Source: Litomosoides sigmodontis
Lineage: Eukaryota; Nematoda; Chromadorea; Rhabditida; Onchocercidae
Length of the DNA: 64,000 nt
Reading direction: 5' to 3'
NCBI GenBank assembly: GCA_963070105.1
Contig: OY718803.1
Location: 8,537,823 to 8,601,822 of the forward strand
Shown: positions 41,182-53,191 of the stretch, piece after piece
Numbering within the stretch: the first letter of the stretch is position 1
Layout of the letters: each line of letters opens with the position of its first letter
Position numbers and translations under genes: made by a program
The notes under the pieces: model-generated
What the model was told of the DNA's origin: nothing
What the model saw: only the letters and a program-made list of their open reading frames with translations
The model's database searches: none

Positions 41182-43856
41182 TTTCTGGAAATTCATTGCT
41201 TAAGTTTTACAAATCCCTAAAGCCTCGAAAAAAGTAATGCAAAAGCACAACAATAATTCTATTTTATCGAGTAAAAGAGGGGAGAGAGAGAGCTTGCGCA
41301 TCCAACAGATTCTGTGGAATCAACAACATTAATTATCAAAATCGAATTCTTCGTACACAAGCACATCTTAAATGAACGAATAAGTTTATGGATTAAGTGA
41401 TGCCTTCAAAATGAAGAAATAGAGCAGAAAAAAAAGGAAGCCAACCAAGAATCACAACTGGTTACCTTTAAGGAACAAGCGCTAAGTAATAAAAGGAATA
41501 CATGTTATTACTCAGGAATGGAACAACTAAGACGGTATTAATCACTGCAATCAATACATAATACAGAACGTATTGTGTATAAAACCACAAGAGTGACATA
41601 GAAAATTCTTTATAAGTGAGTCGATCTCATTTAAACTGAAAAAAACCGGAAAAATCTCTGACCCCACTCATATCAGAACGAAACCTCAAACCAACCAACC
41701 AACCACTCTTCACCCACTCTACGCCACTCAACAATTCCACGTCAACTTACGAGCAAACTTAATCGTCGCAATGCGATAATGACGACCCACGCTATGAAAA
41801 TCATAGCTTCCTATCAAAATATTTGTGAACATAAATCAGTATGAATTTTAAAAGTGACTCCACACATTTTTAAAAGTGACTCCACTACTTTAGTAGATTT
41901 AGTGAATTGACTATATAATGTCATGTAACGAAGGAAAAATTCTTGAAAAGATGTCAGTTTGTTTCAAACTTAAGGAGTGGAATTGAGCCATTCAACCAAC
42001 CTTCTTTTACCTTTACACAATCCAAGTACTGTTAATCATCAGAAGCTTTATAGCACTTTCACGACAATTCCGAATAATATGATTAACACGTAGGCGATGC
42101 AGTATCGTTCATTTTCGCACAGATAAAAGTAAAGACTTGCTGAGAATGTTTGTTCAAATCGCGTAGTTGATGAATGCTGTTTTTTAAATATTTGAAATTT
42201 TAATGCTTGAAATATTTACATTTTTGATTGGCAGGAGAAGAATGTGAATTCTTTTAGAGGTATTAATTAGTGGAGATTAATGGAGCTGTTCTAAGAATTA
42301 AGTTGAAATTATACTGTCTCATAAATAAATAAAATAAAATTATCAGCAATATGTGAAAAAATACAAAGTTTTTATTGCTCTCAAGTAATTACCATTTTTT
42401 AGTTCTATAATTCAAAAAAGTCTTCAATAAAAATGTTAATTTAAAAATGAAAAGTTTCTTAAGAAATATATTTTTGAGCGGAACATTTAGCACTTGTCAA
42501 AACATTTAGAAAATTTCGATCTTACACCTATGTGATGAAAGGAACTGTAACTTCCATGCACTGTTTAATGTACTTTTTTTAATTTTTTAGAAAAGGTTGA
42601 AGTGACAATAATTGTCAATGCTACCTTGTTGTTTAGGATAAAATTTAGGTGGAATTTCTTCTAATGCGACAAATTTCACTGAGAGGAAGTGAGGAAGAGT
42701 AGAAGTAGTGATAGAGGGATTGATGAACATCTCATGCTATGTTAATTACGATGATGGCAATAATTAAAATGGATATGGAGGCCATGGTAACGAGCGCAAA
42801 TGACGACGAGATGAGTTGTCGCTTCCTTCTTCACTCATAATAACTTCCAACTTGTAAATGTGATAGTTTGATGAATCATTTGTTCAATTATTTTCACCTA
42901 AAATCCAAGCCTTTTAAACATTTTATGCAAAAAGTTTAGGAGTAACTCAATCACACACACACACACACACTCTCTCTCTCTCTCTCTCTTCCCATTACAT
43001 TGCTAAAAGGAGTGTGCGAAAATTGAAAATGAATTACTCATTGCTAATCATTTTCACTTGTTAATGGTGAAGTGTTTGATAGTTCAAAGGATTTAAACTC
43101 ATTCTTTCTTCCAATTTTAACTAAAACATCTGCGGGATGACTTAGTCGAGCATTCTTGTTTACTCCCGATATTCACCAATCAATAATGTAGTAGAGATTT
43201 GCTATTAATTAAAATTTCTCATCGTCACTGTTTAACGTTGGCCTCAATCAAAAGTCGGTCAAGCTAATCAATACTTAAAGCTTTGCACTTTTAAATTTCT
43301 CTGTCTTTCTTTCTTTCTCTCTCTCTCTCTCTGTCTCTCTCCGACGCTTGATCCACGAGTTCATAAAGCAAAGATGCAAATGAAACTTAGCTAATAAATT
43401 GACGTACTGAATGGATAACGTAGCATTAAACTGTAAAATGTTCCAAGATAACTTATGGCTGTCTATTTCTTGAAATCTGATTTGATAAATTAATTAAAAG
43501 TAATTTTTATCCCATTAACTCATTTGTTGAAATTTGTTGAATTTGTTGAATTAATTAAATTGTTGAATTCATTTGTTGAATTAATTAAAAGTAATTTGTA
43601 TCCTACTAATTCATTTGTTAGAATTGTTATCGAATGCAACAGTTTCAAAGCTGCAATGAACAAGTGCTACATGAAATACATCAAACGATGTATGCATTTC
43701 TTTGTTTAATTTTTTAATTCGTGAAATTTTTATCGATTTTAAGGTCGCAGTACATACTTATGTAATTTTCGGAAATTTTAAAAATTATAATAAAATTAAG
43801 GAATAATTTATGATCGAGTGATCTCTTATCAAATCAGCGCTTCTATCAATAGGGAA
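41182..43856. other. Divergent intergenic region between tfg-1 and tax-2
   Basis: 2.7 kb presumably holding both promoters. It contains a (CA)n(TC)n compound tract at 42955-42988, a (CT)n tract at about 43306-43340 and an imperfect direct repeat near 43490-43615 (TAATTAAAAGTAATTT...TCATTTGTTGAA). No additional exon was recognised. Confidence 0.6.
42954..42988. repeat. Compound (CA)n(TC)n microsatellite
   Basis: CA units directly followed by TC units between the divergent genes. Confidence 0.9.
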
Positions 43857-46800
43857 ATGGAAGTGATAATGAAGGATGAAGGCTGCTCGGGCATAAATGA
43901 GACGGATACTTCTGATTCGATGACGAAAGTATGGCTGGCAGCAGAAGTAGAAGAAAATTCACAATCCGAGGCAGAGGTGAAAACTGAGGAACCTAAGAGA
44001 GAAGTAAATATTGCAAGATGTCCACCTGTATCAATTGGCTGGCAGGATGATATGCAAATGAATGAGTTGAGTGAGGAAGGCACTGGTAGTGATAGTGAAC
44101 AGTCAAAGTTATCATTCATTATGAGGGAAAAACTTCATGCTTTCACTGATGATATGCGACGTCGTACTTTACAGGTAGTACAATTTAAGTATCTTTTTTT
44201 TTTAGTTAACTTTTAGCAGTTAACTTTTGCGATAAATGTAATTGACTTTCGAAATGATATTAAAATCTTTGCATTACAGGAACTTTCTTAGCCTTACAAT
44301 TAGCTGTTATATGAGTGCTCATTATTGGTTGACAATTGAAATAATCGATCAAAGTTGGGAAATAAATTATTAATTGTATATTTTTTGCAATAAGGTTTTT
44401 CTGTTGTAAAGTATAAAAGCAAAGATGTTCAATAGATGGTTGAGGAAATAGCACGAGAAAGTGATGATGAAGAGAAGTGCTTAGAAAATATTGAAATTAC
44501 TCGAAACGAGCATCCTCCAACTCTCATGCCTTCGGTTGGCCTTCAAGTTAGTTTTTAAAGCAACCGTTTTGAAGTCTAATTAAGCAGCTAAGCCAAGAAT
44601 TAGCTGATTTCATTAGTGGACAACAAATGGATTAGAAATGAATCATAAGGAGAGGCATAAATTTTTAAAATTGCAGAAAAGCAAATCTCTTAAATTTTTT
44701 AGCGCACAATGTCACCTGTAACCGATCGAAATGCAAACAAATCCAAAAATTATTTGCGACAAATTTTTCTTTCATCCATCAATCCATTCCGTTTGTTTAC
44801 TAATATTTTATTCACTAATAGTATTAAGTTTAATTACACTCACTCTCATCATTCCGACAAATCCAAGCATTTTCTAATGGATGGGAATTGAATTGAATAA
44901 GGAAAGCACTGCTACCAAATTATTTCCCTCTCTTAATTCTAACAAATTTACAATTGCATTAATTTAAAATAATAAATGAAATGTGTAAGTAACAATTATC
45001 AATGATAATTGTTCGCTGCTTGAATTATTGAACTACTACTTGAGATTTTACTTGCACTCATCATCTAAGCCTCACATTTATTCCATTAATTTTACACCGA
45101 TCTAATTATCATTAGCTGCAATTAAGGAATTTCAGAATTCACAGAATTTCAGGTCGAGAATATCTAATTTGGTTGATGGTTGTGATGGTAGCATTTTTGT
45201 ACAACGCCTTCGGTATTCCGCTACGTAGTTCCTATCCCTATCAGACAGATTCTAATCTCATTTACTGGCTTATTGCTGATTACATCGCTGACGCTGTCTA
45301 TTTCATCGATACTTCCCTCATTAAGCCACGGATACGCTTTATGCGTGGTGGACTTCCTGTGGTACGTAACTCATTGCATTGAATAAGTATTTTGGATGGC
45401 GCAAAATGTTTGCCAATAATTCACTTTATTCTATAAAAATTAAAAAGAAAAGAAAAAAATCAAAATAATAATACATTAAAATTTAAAAGATAAAGTATGA
45501 GCGAAATACGTGTAATATAAATGATAAAATATATTTTAAAAATATTTAAATAAATTTTAATAACACAAAAAAATTATGATACTATCTAACCTAAAAATTT
45601 TATTTATTTACTTTTGCCATTCATTATTTTATTTTTAATCTGTAATTTAATTTAACGGCCAGCTTATTCATGTATCAATTTTAATATTAGAAATTGAATA
45701 AGCAATTTAAAAATTTTCCTAATTTAGAAAGACATAAAAGAGACAGCGAAACATTATTTGCGCAGTAATGACTTCAAATTTGATTTAATTTCACTAATAC
45801 CATTTGATATAATGTACATATGGACAGGACCAATTGCTGCATGGCGTGCTACACGTATTTTTAAGGTATTTTTTCATTTCAAGATTAACGAAATGCTAAG
45901 TAGTCACACGCATTTCTTTCATCTATTTCACCTGAACTATTTTGTTTCCAACTCTTTTTGCTCCAGCTCATATCATTTTGGCAACTATTCAGTCTGCTTG
46001 ACAATTCAGTCTCAAATCCATACATAATCAGGTAAATTTATGAGTAAATATTTAAATTATTACGAGGAGAAAAGTCAGTGTTGCTTGAATGAAATGAATG
46101 AAATTTTTGAAATTTTGCAATTTTCTTTTTCTTTTTCTAATTCTTCCGCTTTACATTATTAATTGCTTTTGCAGAATAACAAAGACACTTGCATATATGA
46201 TTTATTTAATTCACTGTAACAGTTGTGTGTATTACATATTAAGTGCTTGGCAAGGATTCGGACAAATTGCTTATCGCATGAATGATAGATGGTATTTGAA
46301 CAAGTGGGCTTACAATAATCAAGGTAATCTGATCGAGGCGATCACTGATCAGAATGTGATTATCAATCATAGTGATTTAACTGCTTCAATGAATAACATT
46401 AAATCTCTGTTCGATGTGAATATTCTCATTTCATAGGTAATGCGTACGTCAAATGTTTTTATTTCACAACAGCGGTAGCGACATCGATCGGTAACAATCC
46501 GGCACCAACAAATGTTGTTGAATATGTTTACATGACATTTTCATGGATGATGGGTGTTTTTGTCTTTGCTTTACTACTGGGACAAGTAAATTTAGTCAAC
46601 TTGTAAATTTGAAACTTTGCCATAATTCAAATTGCACTAATTTCATGGAAGAAATTCAGTTGTATATTTAATTTCAATAACAAATTAATCTGTAAAATTA
46701 CATGTATATCTTATGTTAGATATTTCAGATATAGTATGGAATTGTAAAACTTTCTCATTAAAATACGAATTTGAAGAATGTATAGTTGTGTTAATTTGTT

Positions 46801-48289
46801 AGATTCGAGATATCGTTTCAAATGCAAATCGTAATCGCGAGCAGTATCGTAAAACTGTAGATCAGGTTTTAAGTGAATGCAAACGACTTGGTGTATCGAA
46901 GCGTACGATCAATCGCGTACGTGACTGGTTTGCATATACGTGGCAAAAGCAGAAAACTTTAGGTTTGTTAAAAAAAGACAATGCAATATTTTGATAACTG
47001 TTTTTCTGTTGTGTAAACTTTTAATTTTAATTTGTGATAATGAATTTTGATTGAATCATATAAGTGAATTTTGATTGAATCATATAAGTTCAACTTGTTT
47101 CTTCTATGTCGTTGAAATATGAGTATTTCATTATGTATTTCAGATGAAAAAAAGTTAATCGAAAAATTACCACTGAAATTACAAACTGATTTAGCACTTT
47201 CAGTTCATTATAATACATTTAGCAAAGTTCAACTTTTTCAGGTATTTCAGCATTTTTTTTTTGGAATTTTTATTTATTGCAACAGTCGATTGATAATTTT
47301 AGGAGAAAGGAGTGAAATATAAAAAATTACTTTTGAGGAAAAACAAGAAAAAAATTTTATCAATTTCAAATTATTTTCTCTAAATTTCCCTTATAAAATT
47401 TAATTTTTGAAAATTTTCAAAGGATTGTGATCGTACATTACTTCGTGAATTAGTGCTTAAACTTCGACCAGTAATCTTTCTTCCTGGTGATATGATTTGT
47501 AAGAAAGTAATTTTTCTCTTCTTCATTAATTTTTCCAGCAAAAAAAGTTCACTGTTAGACGGTTGGCAAAGTTGTCATCAAAAAAGCAAATGAATGAGTG
47601 AAAATTTTGAAATTAAATATTCAATGAAGATTGGGAAGATCAGTGATGCAGCCATTTCAGGGTGATGTTGGCAAGGAAATGTACATTGTCAATGATGGTG
47701 TGCTTCAGGTTATTGATAGCGAACAAGGTAGCAAAGTTCTTGCCGAACTTGTGGAAGGATCGGTTTTTGGTGAAATTAGGTTGATTGCTTCCATTCTTTT
47801 ACAATCATTTCAGTTCAATTCATCACGCTTATCTTAATTTTATTTTTTGCATTAATTAATTTTATTAAAAGAAAAAATTCAGCATTAAAAATCTGACGAA
47901 ATTTAATTTTGATATTTAGTTTACTAGCAATTGATGGTAACAATCGTCGAACGGCAAGTATTCGCTCGAAAGGTTACTCAACGCTATTCGTTCTCTCAAA
48001 GGAAGACTTAAATGATGTCATTGAAGATTATCCAGATGCGCAAGAATTGCTAAAAAGACGAGCTAGGTAACCAACAACTTCTCTCTCTTTCTCTCTCTTG
48101 CTCTCTGAGGGAGTGAATGATCAAATGATCTTTAATTTTATACTTCGTAGTTTTAATTTCTTAAAAATTTTTTTATTTTGCAGAGAAATGCTGAAAAAAG
48201 ATGAAAAAGTGAAAAAGAAGAGAGCATCCACAGAGAGCACACACATCAGCAGCACTAGTAATACATTACATCTGATCGACGAGTCATGA
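43857..48289 (+). CDS. tax-2: TAX-2-like cyclic nucleotide-gated channel beta subunit
   Basis: Fourteen exons in phase: 43857-44174, 44436-44546, 44703-44820, 45153-45361, 45728-45865, 45967-46031, 46175-46323, 46437-46585, 46803-46962, 47144-47241, 47423-47506, 47661-47779, 47920-48066 and 48184-48289; about 656 residues. Order: acidic N-terminus, transmembrane core (S1 [20 protein letters not shown]2 region [18 protein letters not shown]4 [11 protein letters not shown]5 [16 protein letters not shown]), pore [15 protein letters not shown]6 [12 protein letters not shown]-linker and cyclic-nucleotide-binding domain ([25 protein letters not shown]). The pore has Asn-Asn where alpha subunits carry the selectivity glutamate, as expected for a beta subunit. 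In C. elegans TAX-2 pairs with TAX-4 in sensory neurons. The start follows an AG acceptor by 19 bases; C. elegans TAX-2 is longer, so 5' exons may be missing. Confidence 0.9.
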
Positions 48290-49424
48290 AAATAATACCA
48301 TAAAATTTATCAATTCATTTGGTAAAAAAACCACTCTTTTGTTTCTTTCTCTCAAATGTTTTTCTCTCCTTCAAATTTCTAATTCTAATTTCTTTTCTTT
48401 CTTTTTAAAATCGTTTTTTCTATTGCAGCAAATAGCAATACATTTAAAAAACCCGCTATGTTTATGCGACAGGTCGGTAATTTAAAAAAATGCTAAATCA
48501 TTTTTGACGAATTATAAATCTGCCAAAATACACCTCCAAAACAATCATTAACATGCATTGAATGACAAAACTAAGCTTTTATACTGTAATCAGCTGACAT
48601 ACTGTAATTAATTAGTGTACCGTATTCAACTGTATTGCATAATATTGTGTTTCTTATATTGGTGATAATATAAAAATTGCAGTATGAACTGTTTAGATGC
48701 AACAAAATTCATTTTGTTCATTTCTAATTCCAAACAAAAGGAATGAAATAGAAATTGGCAAATTTAGCTATCTGCTAAAAATGGCGCTATTCTTAGAATG
48801 AATTTTAAACTATGCAGTACCGTACAATTTGAACATTATACAGTATCGTACAATAAATTGTACAGCAAATTGCACATTAGAAATAGGGTTTTTTTACAGT
48901 TTTTCATTAAAAATATCATGCATATTGTTCTACAGTATATAATAATAACGTGATAAAAGATACGGTACACAGTGAAAAACCTTAATTCCTATCTCTTTGC
49001 ACTAAAAATGATGGAAAAAGGAAGTAAAAATAAGCGTAAAATAATATTTAAAATGAAAAACTGTAATTTGTAAGAATGATTAGTTAATTTTTCACCGGAA
49101 TTGCAAGATTTTTAATTTGAAATTTAAATCAGTGCTAGTCAATTCAATAAAATTATGATTTCGATCGATGTTTCGCGTTTTTTTTAACATTTACAGTGAA
49201 AAAAAGTAACAAAATAGCACTTGCTAGCGAGCGTCTATTTTACTATTTTTAATTTTTTAAAAAGTAGACAAATGAACAATCACCTTTCAATTTAACTCTA
49301 ATTACTGCAGAGTGTCAGGGGAGGACTTTATTGCTTTATTTGACACATATCGCTAATAACCGAAATCAAATCAAAAAAATGAAAGAAAAAAACGAAAAGT
49401 CCTAATGTACAATTTCATCTCAGT
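48290..49424. other. Spacer between convergent tax-2 and Q-rich gene
   Basis: AT-rich 3' flank shared by both genes. It holds repeated short TACTGTA / TACCGTA motifs at about 48580-48870. No gene was seen. Confidence 0.5.
49327..49340 (-). terminator. Probable poly(A) signals of the Q-rich gene
   Basis: Two AATAAA hexamers on the minus strand (49335-49340 and 49327-49332), 85-98 bases after the stop codon. Confidence 0.55.
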
Positions 49425-49935
49425 TCAACTGCTGTGACTTCTGCCGAAATTTCGTTTCAGTTGCAAAGCTTTTGCTAAAATATGGAAATTTTGCGCGTCA
49501 TTCAACTGCTCAATTATTTCATCGTTAGGTGGTGAGAAACCAGGTGGTCCGACTCTTCTCGATGAACTGCTCGATAAACTTGAATTCAAGATTGGTGTGG
49601 TGGAAAGAGAGGATTGTGTAGTTGGTGACGGTTCTGTTACTACCGCTGTTGCACTCAGCAAATCCATCGATTCTGTTACTGTGAAAAAAAAAATGAATTC
49701 ATGACGGAGATGGACTGAAACTATTTTAAGGAAATTTAATAGCATAAGCCAGTTTAATTATCACTTCCATAATTGAATAATTACCAAATGCGCAATTTAA
49801 TATTAGATTTTCAAAAAAATTTTGAACGTATAATTTTGGCAGGGCTGACCTGCTGAATTTTGCTCCGCATTTTCAAATGTGACATTTTCAGATTGTGGTA
49901 GTAGTAATTGTTGTTGTTGCTGTTGTTGTTGTTGC

Positions 49936-49984
<49 letters not shown>

Positions 49985-50025
49985 CTTGTTCTTGTTCTTG
50001 TTGTTCTTGTTGTTCTTGCTGTTGC

Positions 50026-50089
<64 letters not shown>

Positions 50090-50178
50090 CTTGTTCTTGT
50101 TCTTGTTGTTCTTGCTGTTGCTGTTGTTGTTGTTGTTGTTGTTCTTGTTCTTGTTGTTCTTGTTGTTCTTGCTGTTGC

Positions 50179-50214
<36 letters not shown>

Positions 50215-50220
50215 CGTTGC

Positions 50221-50257
<37 letters not shown>

Positions 50258-52409
50258 GCTGTTGTTGTTGTTGTTGTTGCAATTGTTGTTCAATCGGTAA
50301 TTTTTCAAGTATACTGCTACTATCATTCATTGATAAAATCGTTTGATTGTGTAATTTCGATGGGAGTTCATTAAGAATGAATGGTTTTAAATTGAAGTTA
50401 AAATTCCTTCCTTTTGATACGGCTGCTAATGGTGCAATGGTAAAATGACTTAATGCGTTAATTTTTACAGGAACGCTTGACCGATTTGCAAGTCTAAAAT
50501 GAGATGACTTTTTCTTTCTGAAAAAAATAAACAAATAAATTTCGTAAAATTAATGATTAAAAAATTTTACTTCAACTGGAGGTGCATGTGTAATTGAAAG
50601 GGATATGCTCTGTAATGCCACTGGTTGCTGTTTTGTCACATTTGATTAAATTAAATTTGATGACGTAAATGGTGGCTTTTTAAAAACATTAATTTAATCC
50701 AAAAAAAACATGAAGAGAATAACGAAATTGTTCGCTTCTTTTTTCACTTTTATTAATCTAACATAATCCTTTATATAATGAATATGTGAAGAAAATTATT
50801 TCTTCAAAAAAAAAAGTAGTCAGCTAATATTTATATGAAATTTTTAAAACAAAATAATAGCAAATACTAATTAATTTGCAGTCAACAACAGCTTCTATTT
50901 GTTAGTCATATTAGAATAATTGTGCTACTTTGATCTTTACAACTGCTCCTCAAGCTATTGGCTGGGAGTGTTGTAAAGGTAACTTGAGAAGGAATTAAGA
51001 AAAAAAAAAACTTGCCCAAGTCTGAAGTTGAGCCTTTGAAAATGGCGAAATTGGAACTGTCCATCTTGTTGACTCGAAACCTCTTCAATTTTTCCGGAAG
51101 AATTTTGCGCTGATAGTTTTCGTGGACCAACAAACTGCGGCTCTCTGGATTTGTTTTGCAGGATGGTCGGTTGAAGTTTATCAACGATGGCAAAAGACGT
51201 AGATGCTACCAACAGTTGGCGATTTTCGCTTACGTTCGCTTGCTTCTGACCTCCATTCATGGCACCCTCCGTTCCCACTGTGCTCCTGCAAAATTTTCAA
51301 AGCAGAAAATTTCCTAAAAGCAATGAGAAAGAACACGTCATGAAATTTGAACTATGCAGTACAGAAGTTTGTGCTAGAGTTGCTTGTTCGTTTTTCTTGA
51401 CATAAGTTTATAAGTTAATGTAAATACCTCTGGAACTGTTGACCATCATTGATCATTACATTCGAATTCTGCTTAGGTCTTTCATTAGCTGAAGAAGATT
51501 GCTTTACCACCTGAAATGACACATTGATAGCTTGCCCCTTTTTTAATTAGTCTAAGGATAATGCATAACCTAAAGCTAGTCTAAGGCTAATATAGTGTTA
51601 GCTGCTCAAAATGCGTTATCAGACAGACATGTGCTTTTATTGCTCAGTGCTCGTTGCGTAGAAAAAACTATCCCACCTGACGACCTAATTCTTCTGTCTG
51701 CTGCAATTTTGGCAGTTGAATTTGCTGATCTGATCGATAGGATTGAAAAAAGCTAAAGATTGAATTATAATTTCATCAATTAAAGTTCACTTCTTTCAAG
51801 CATACCACCACAAAGAGAAGTGTGATTTTTCGATGAATAGCAAACTGTCGTCCATTTCAATTTCAGATATGGATGTTTGAATAAAAGCAAAATAATTTTC
51901 ATCCTTCGAGAAGCAATTGCAAACTGTTAGGAACTGTAGACGATAGCAAAATATTACAAATTAATGTTATAAATGAAGAAAAACTGCGACAGTCCTAAGG
52001 CAAAGCCCTAGAAAACGCAGTTTTTTTTCCAAATTTAAGCTACAGCTGTCGGATGAGGAAATGTTGACCCATTGATAATTGTAGTTTGATCGGTCACAAA
52101 ATCAAACGCATTATGAGGAAGTAATTAAGCAAACAAAAATTACTGTCGAAATAATTAATGAAATGTATGATAGTTTATTACCTAGTACGAATGACTGCAG
52201 TTTGTAGATTTATGGATATAATTGAGGGTAGGCGCAAAACCTAAAAATAATTGTTGTCTTATTAAGTACAACTATTTGAGAATATCGATAAGGTATTGTT
52301 AACATCCAGCACTTCGCTCTCATCGTAGCATAACGCACCCCGTTTTGCTACTGGAAAATTCGTGCGTCTTTAAATCGAAACAAAAATTACCGAAAACCGA
52401 CGGGGACAT
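49425..52409 (-). CDS. Glutamine-rich protein of unknown family
   Basis: Not recognised. Proposed exons in phase: 52391-52409 (ATG 52409; MSPSVF), 52304-52350, 52182-52240, 51677-51752, 51428-51510, 51016-51285, 49850-50517 and 49425-49678, about 490 residues. The N-terminus reads RGALCYDESEVLDV; the middle is Gln/Asn/Ser-rich; a run of about 127 Gln/Glu residues follows; the C-terminus has RRVGPPGFSPPNDEIIEQL and a helical NFHILAKALQLKRNF. The first intron would be only 40 bases. Joining 51016-51285 to 49850-50517 in frame needs a GC donor (GG|GCAAGT). A translation regulator or RNP-granule protein is conceivable from the composition, but that is inference. The 3' half is more secure than the first two exons. 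Confidence 0.7.
49906..50288 (-). repeat. Coding poly-Q/E trinucleotide tract
   Basis: CAA/CAG codons with clustered GAA codons, inside an exon of the Q-rich gene. Three separate clusters of the EQQEQQEQ type lie between pure Q runs, with a single Arg codon in the first Q run. All other frames across it (Cys, Val, Leu, Asn runs) are by-products. Confidence 0.93.
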
Positions 52410-53156
52410 TTGTTTCATCAATGATTTCAATCGGTGCGAAGAAAAAGTTTAATTAACCAAAAATAGCTCAGGCTTTTTTTTTCATTTAGTTTCCTCATTA
52501 ATTAATTTATTTAATTAATTCAGCAATGCTTTTTCAAATTTTAATAATATTCGAAATTTTGTCGGAATACTTTAACATTTAAGTGGAAGTAATGTTGAGA
52601 AATAGCGCAAAACTATTTTAGATGTAAATTTAATTTTATCATTTTTTCCTTGAATGTAAATTTTTTACTTGCAAATAAAAATAAATAAAATATTACGTGA
52701 CATTCAAGCAAGAATAGTTTCTTGGACAGTAAAAGACTGACGTAAACATTCCAGCGGAATGATTGCATGTAAGTTTTATTCGCAAGCTATTTTTTTCTTA
52801 ATTTAATTCTAATTAATCAGTTGTCCAAAATTTTGAATTATTTCGGCAATCATTGCAATCGAATTACAAAGCATCGCTCAGTAAAATTGTTATGAAAAGA
52901 GCATTAACTGTTGTAGCTCTGCTGTTTTGCGCACAAATAACGTGAGAAATACGATTAGCAACGTCATCGGTGCTATCATCGCCATTTTTCGTCGACGTTT
53001 GTAATTTAATAAAAAAACTCCGTTAAATCGATTTAAACAATTTCATCACATCCATTCTTTTCCATTCTGCAAAATTAACAACACTGATGATGAAAAAGAA
53101 ATAATACATGAAAGTATTGCTGTAATGATCAATTGATGTTGTTAAAATACGATCAC

Positions 53157-53160
<4 letters not shown>

Positions 53161-53188
<28 letters not shown>
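53161..53188. repeat. (CT)n microsatellite
   Basis: About 14 CT units, upstream of the Q-rich gene. Confidence 0.9.

Positions 53189-53191
<3 letters not shown>

Noticed and set aside
49879..50374. Poly-Cys, poly-Val, poly-Leu and poly-Asn frames
   Set aside because: They are other frames of the poly-Q tract; only the Gln frame connects in phase to neighbouring exons.
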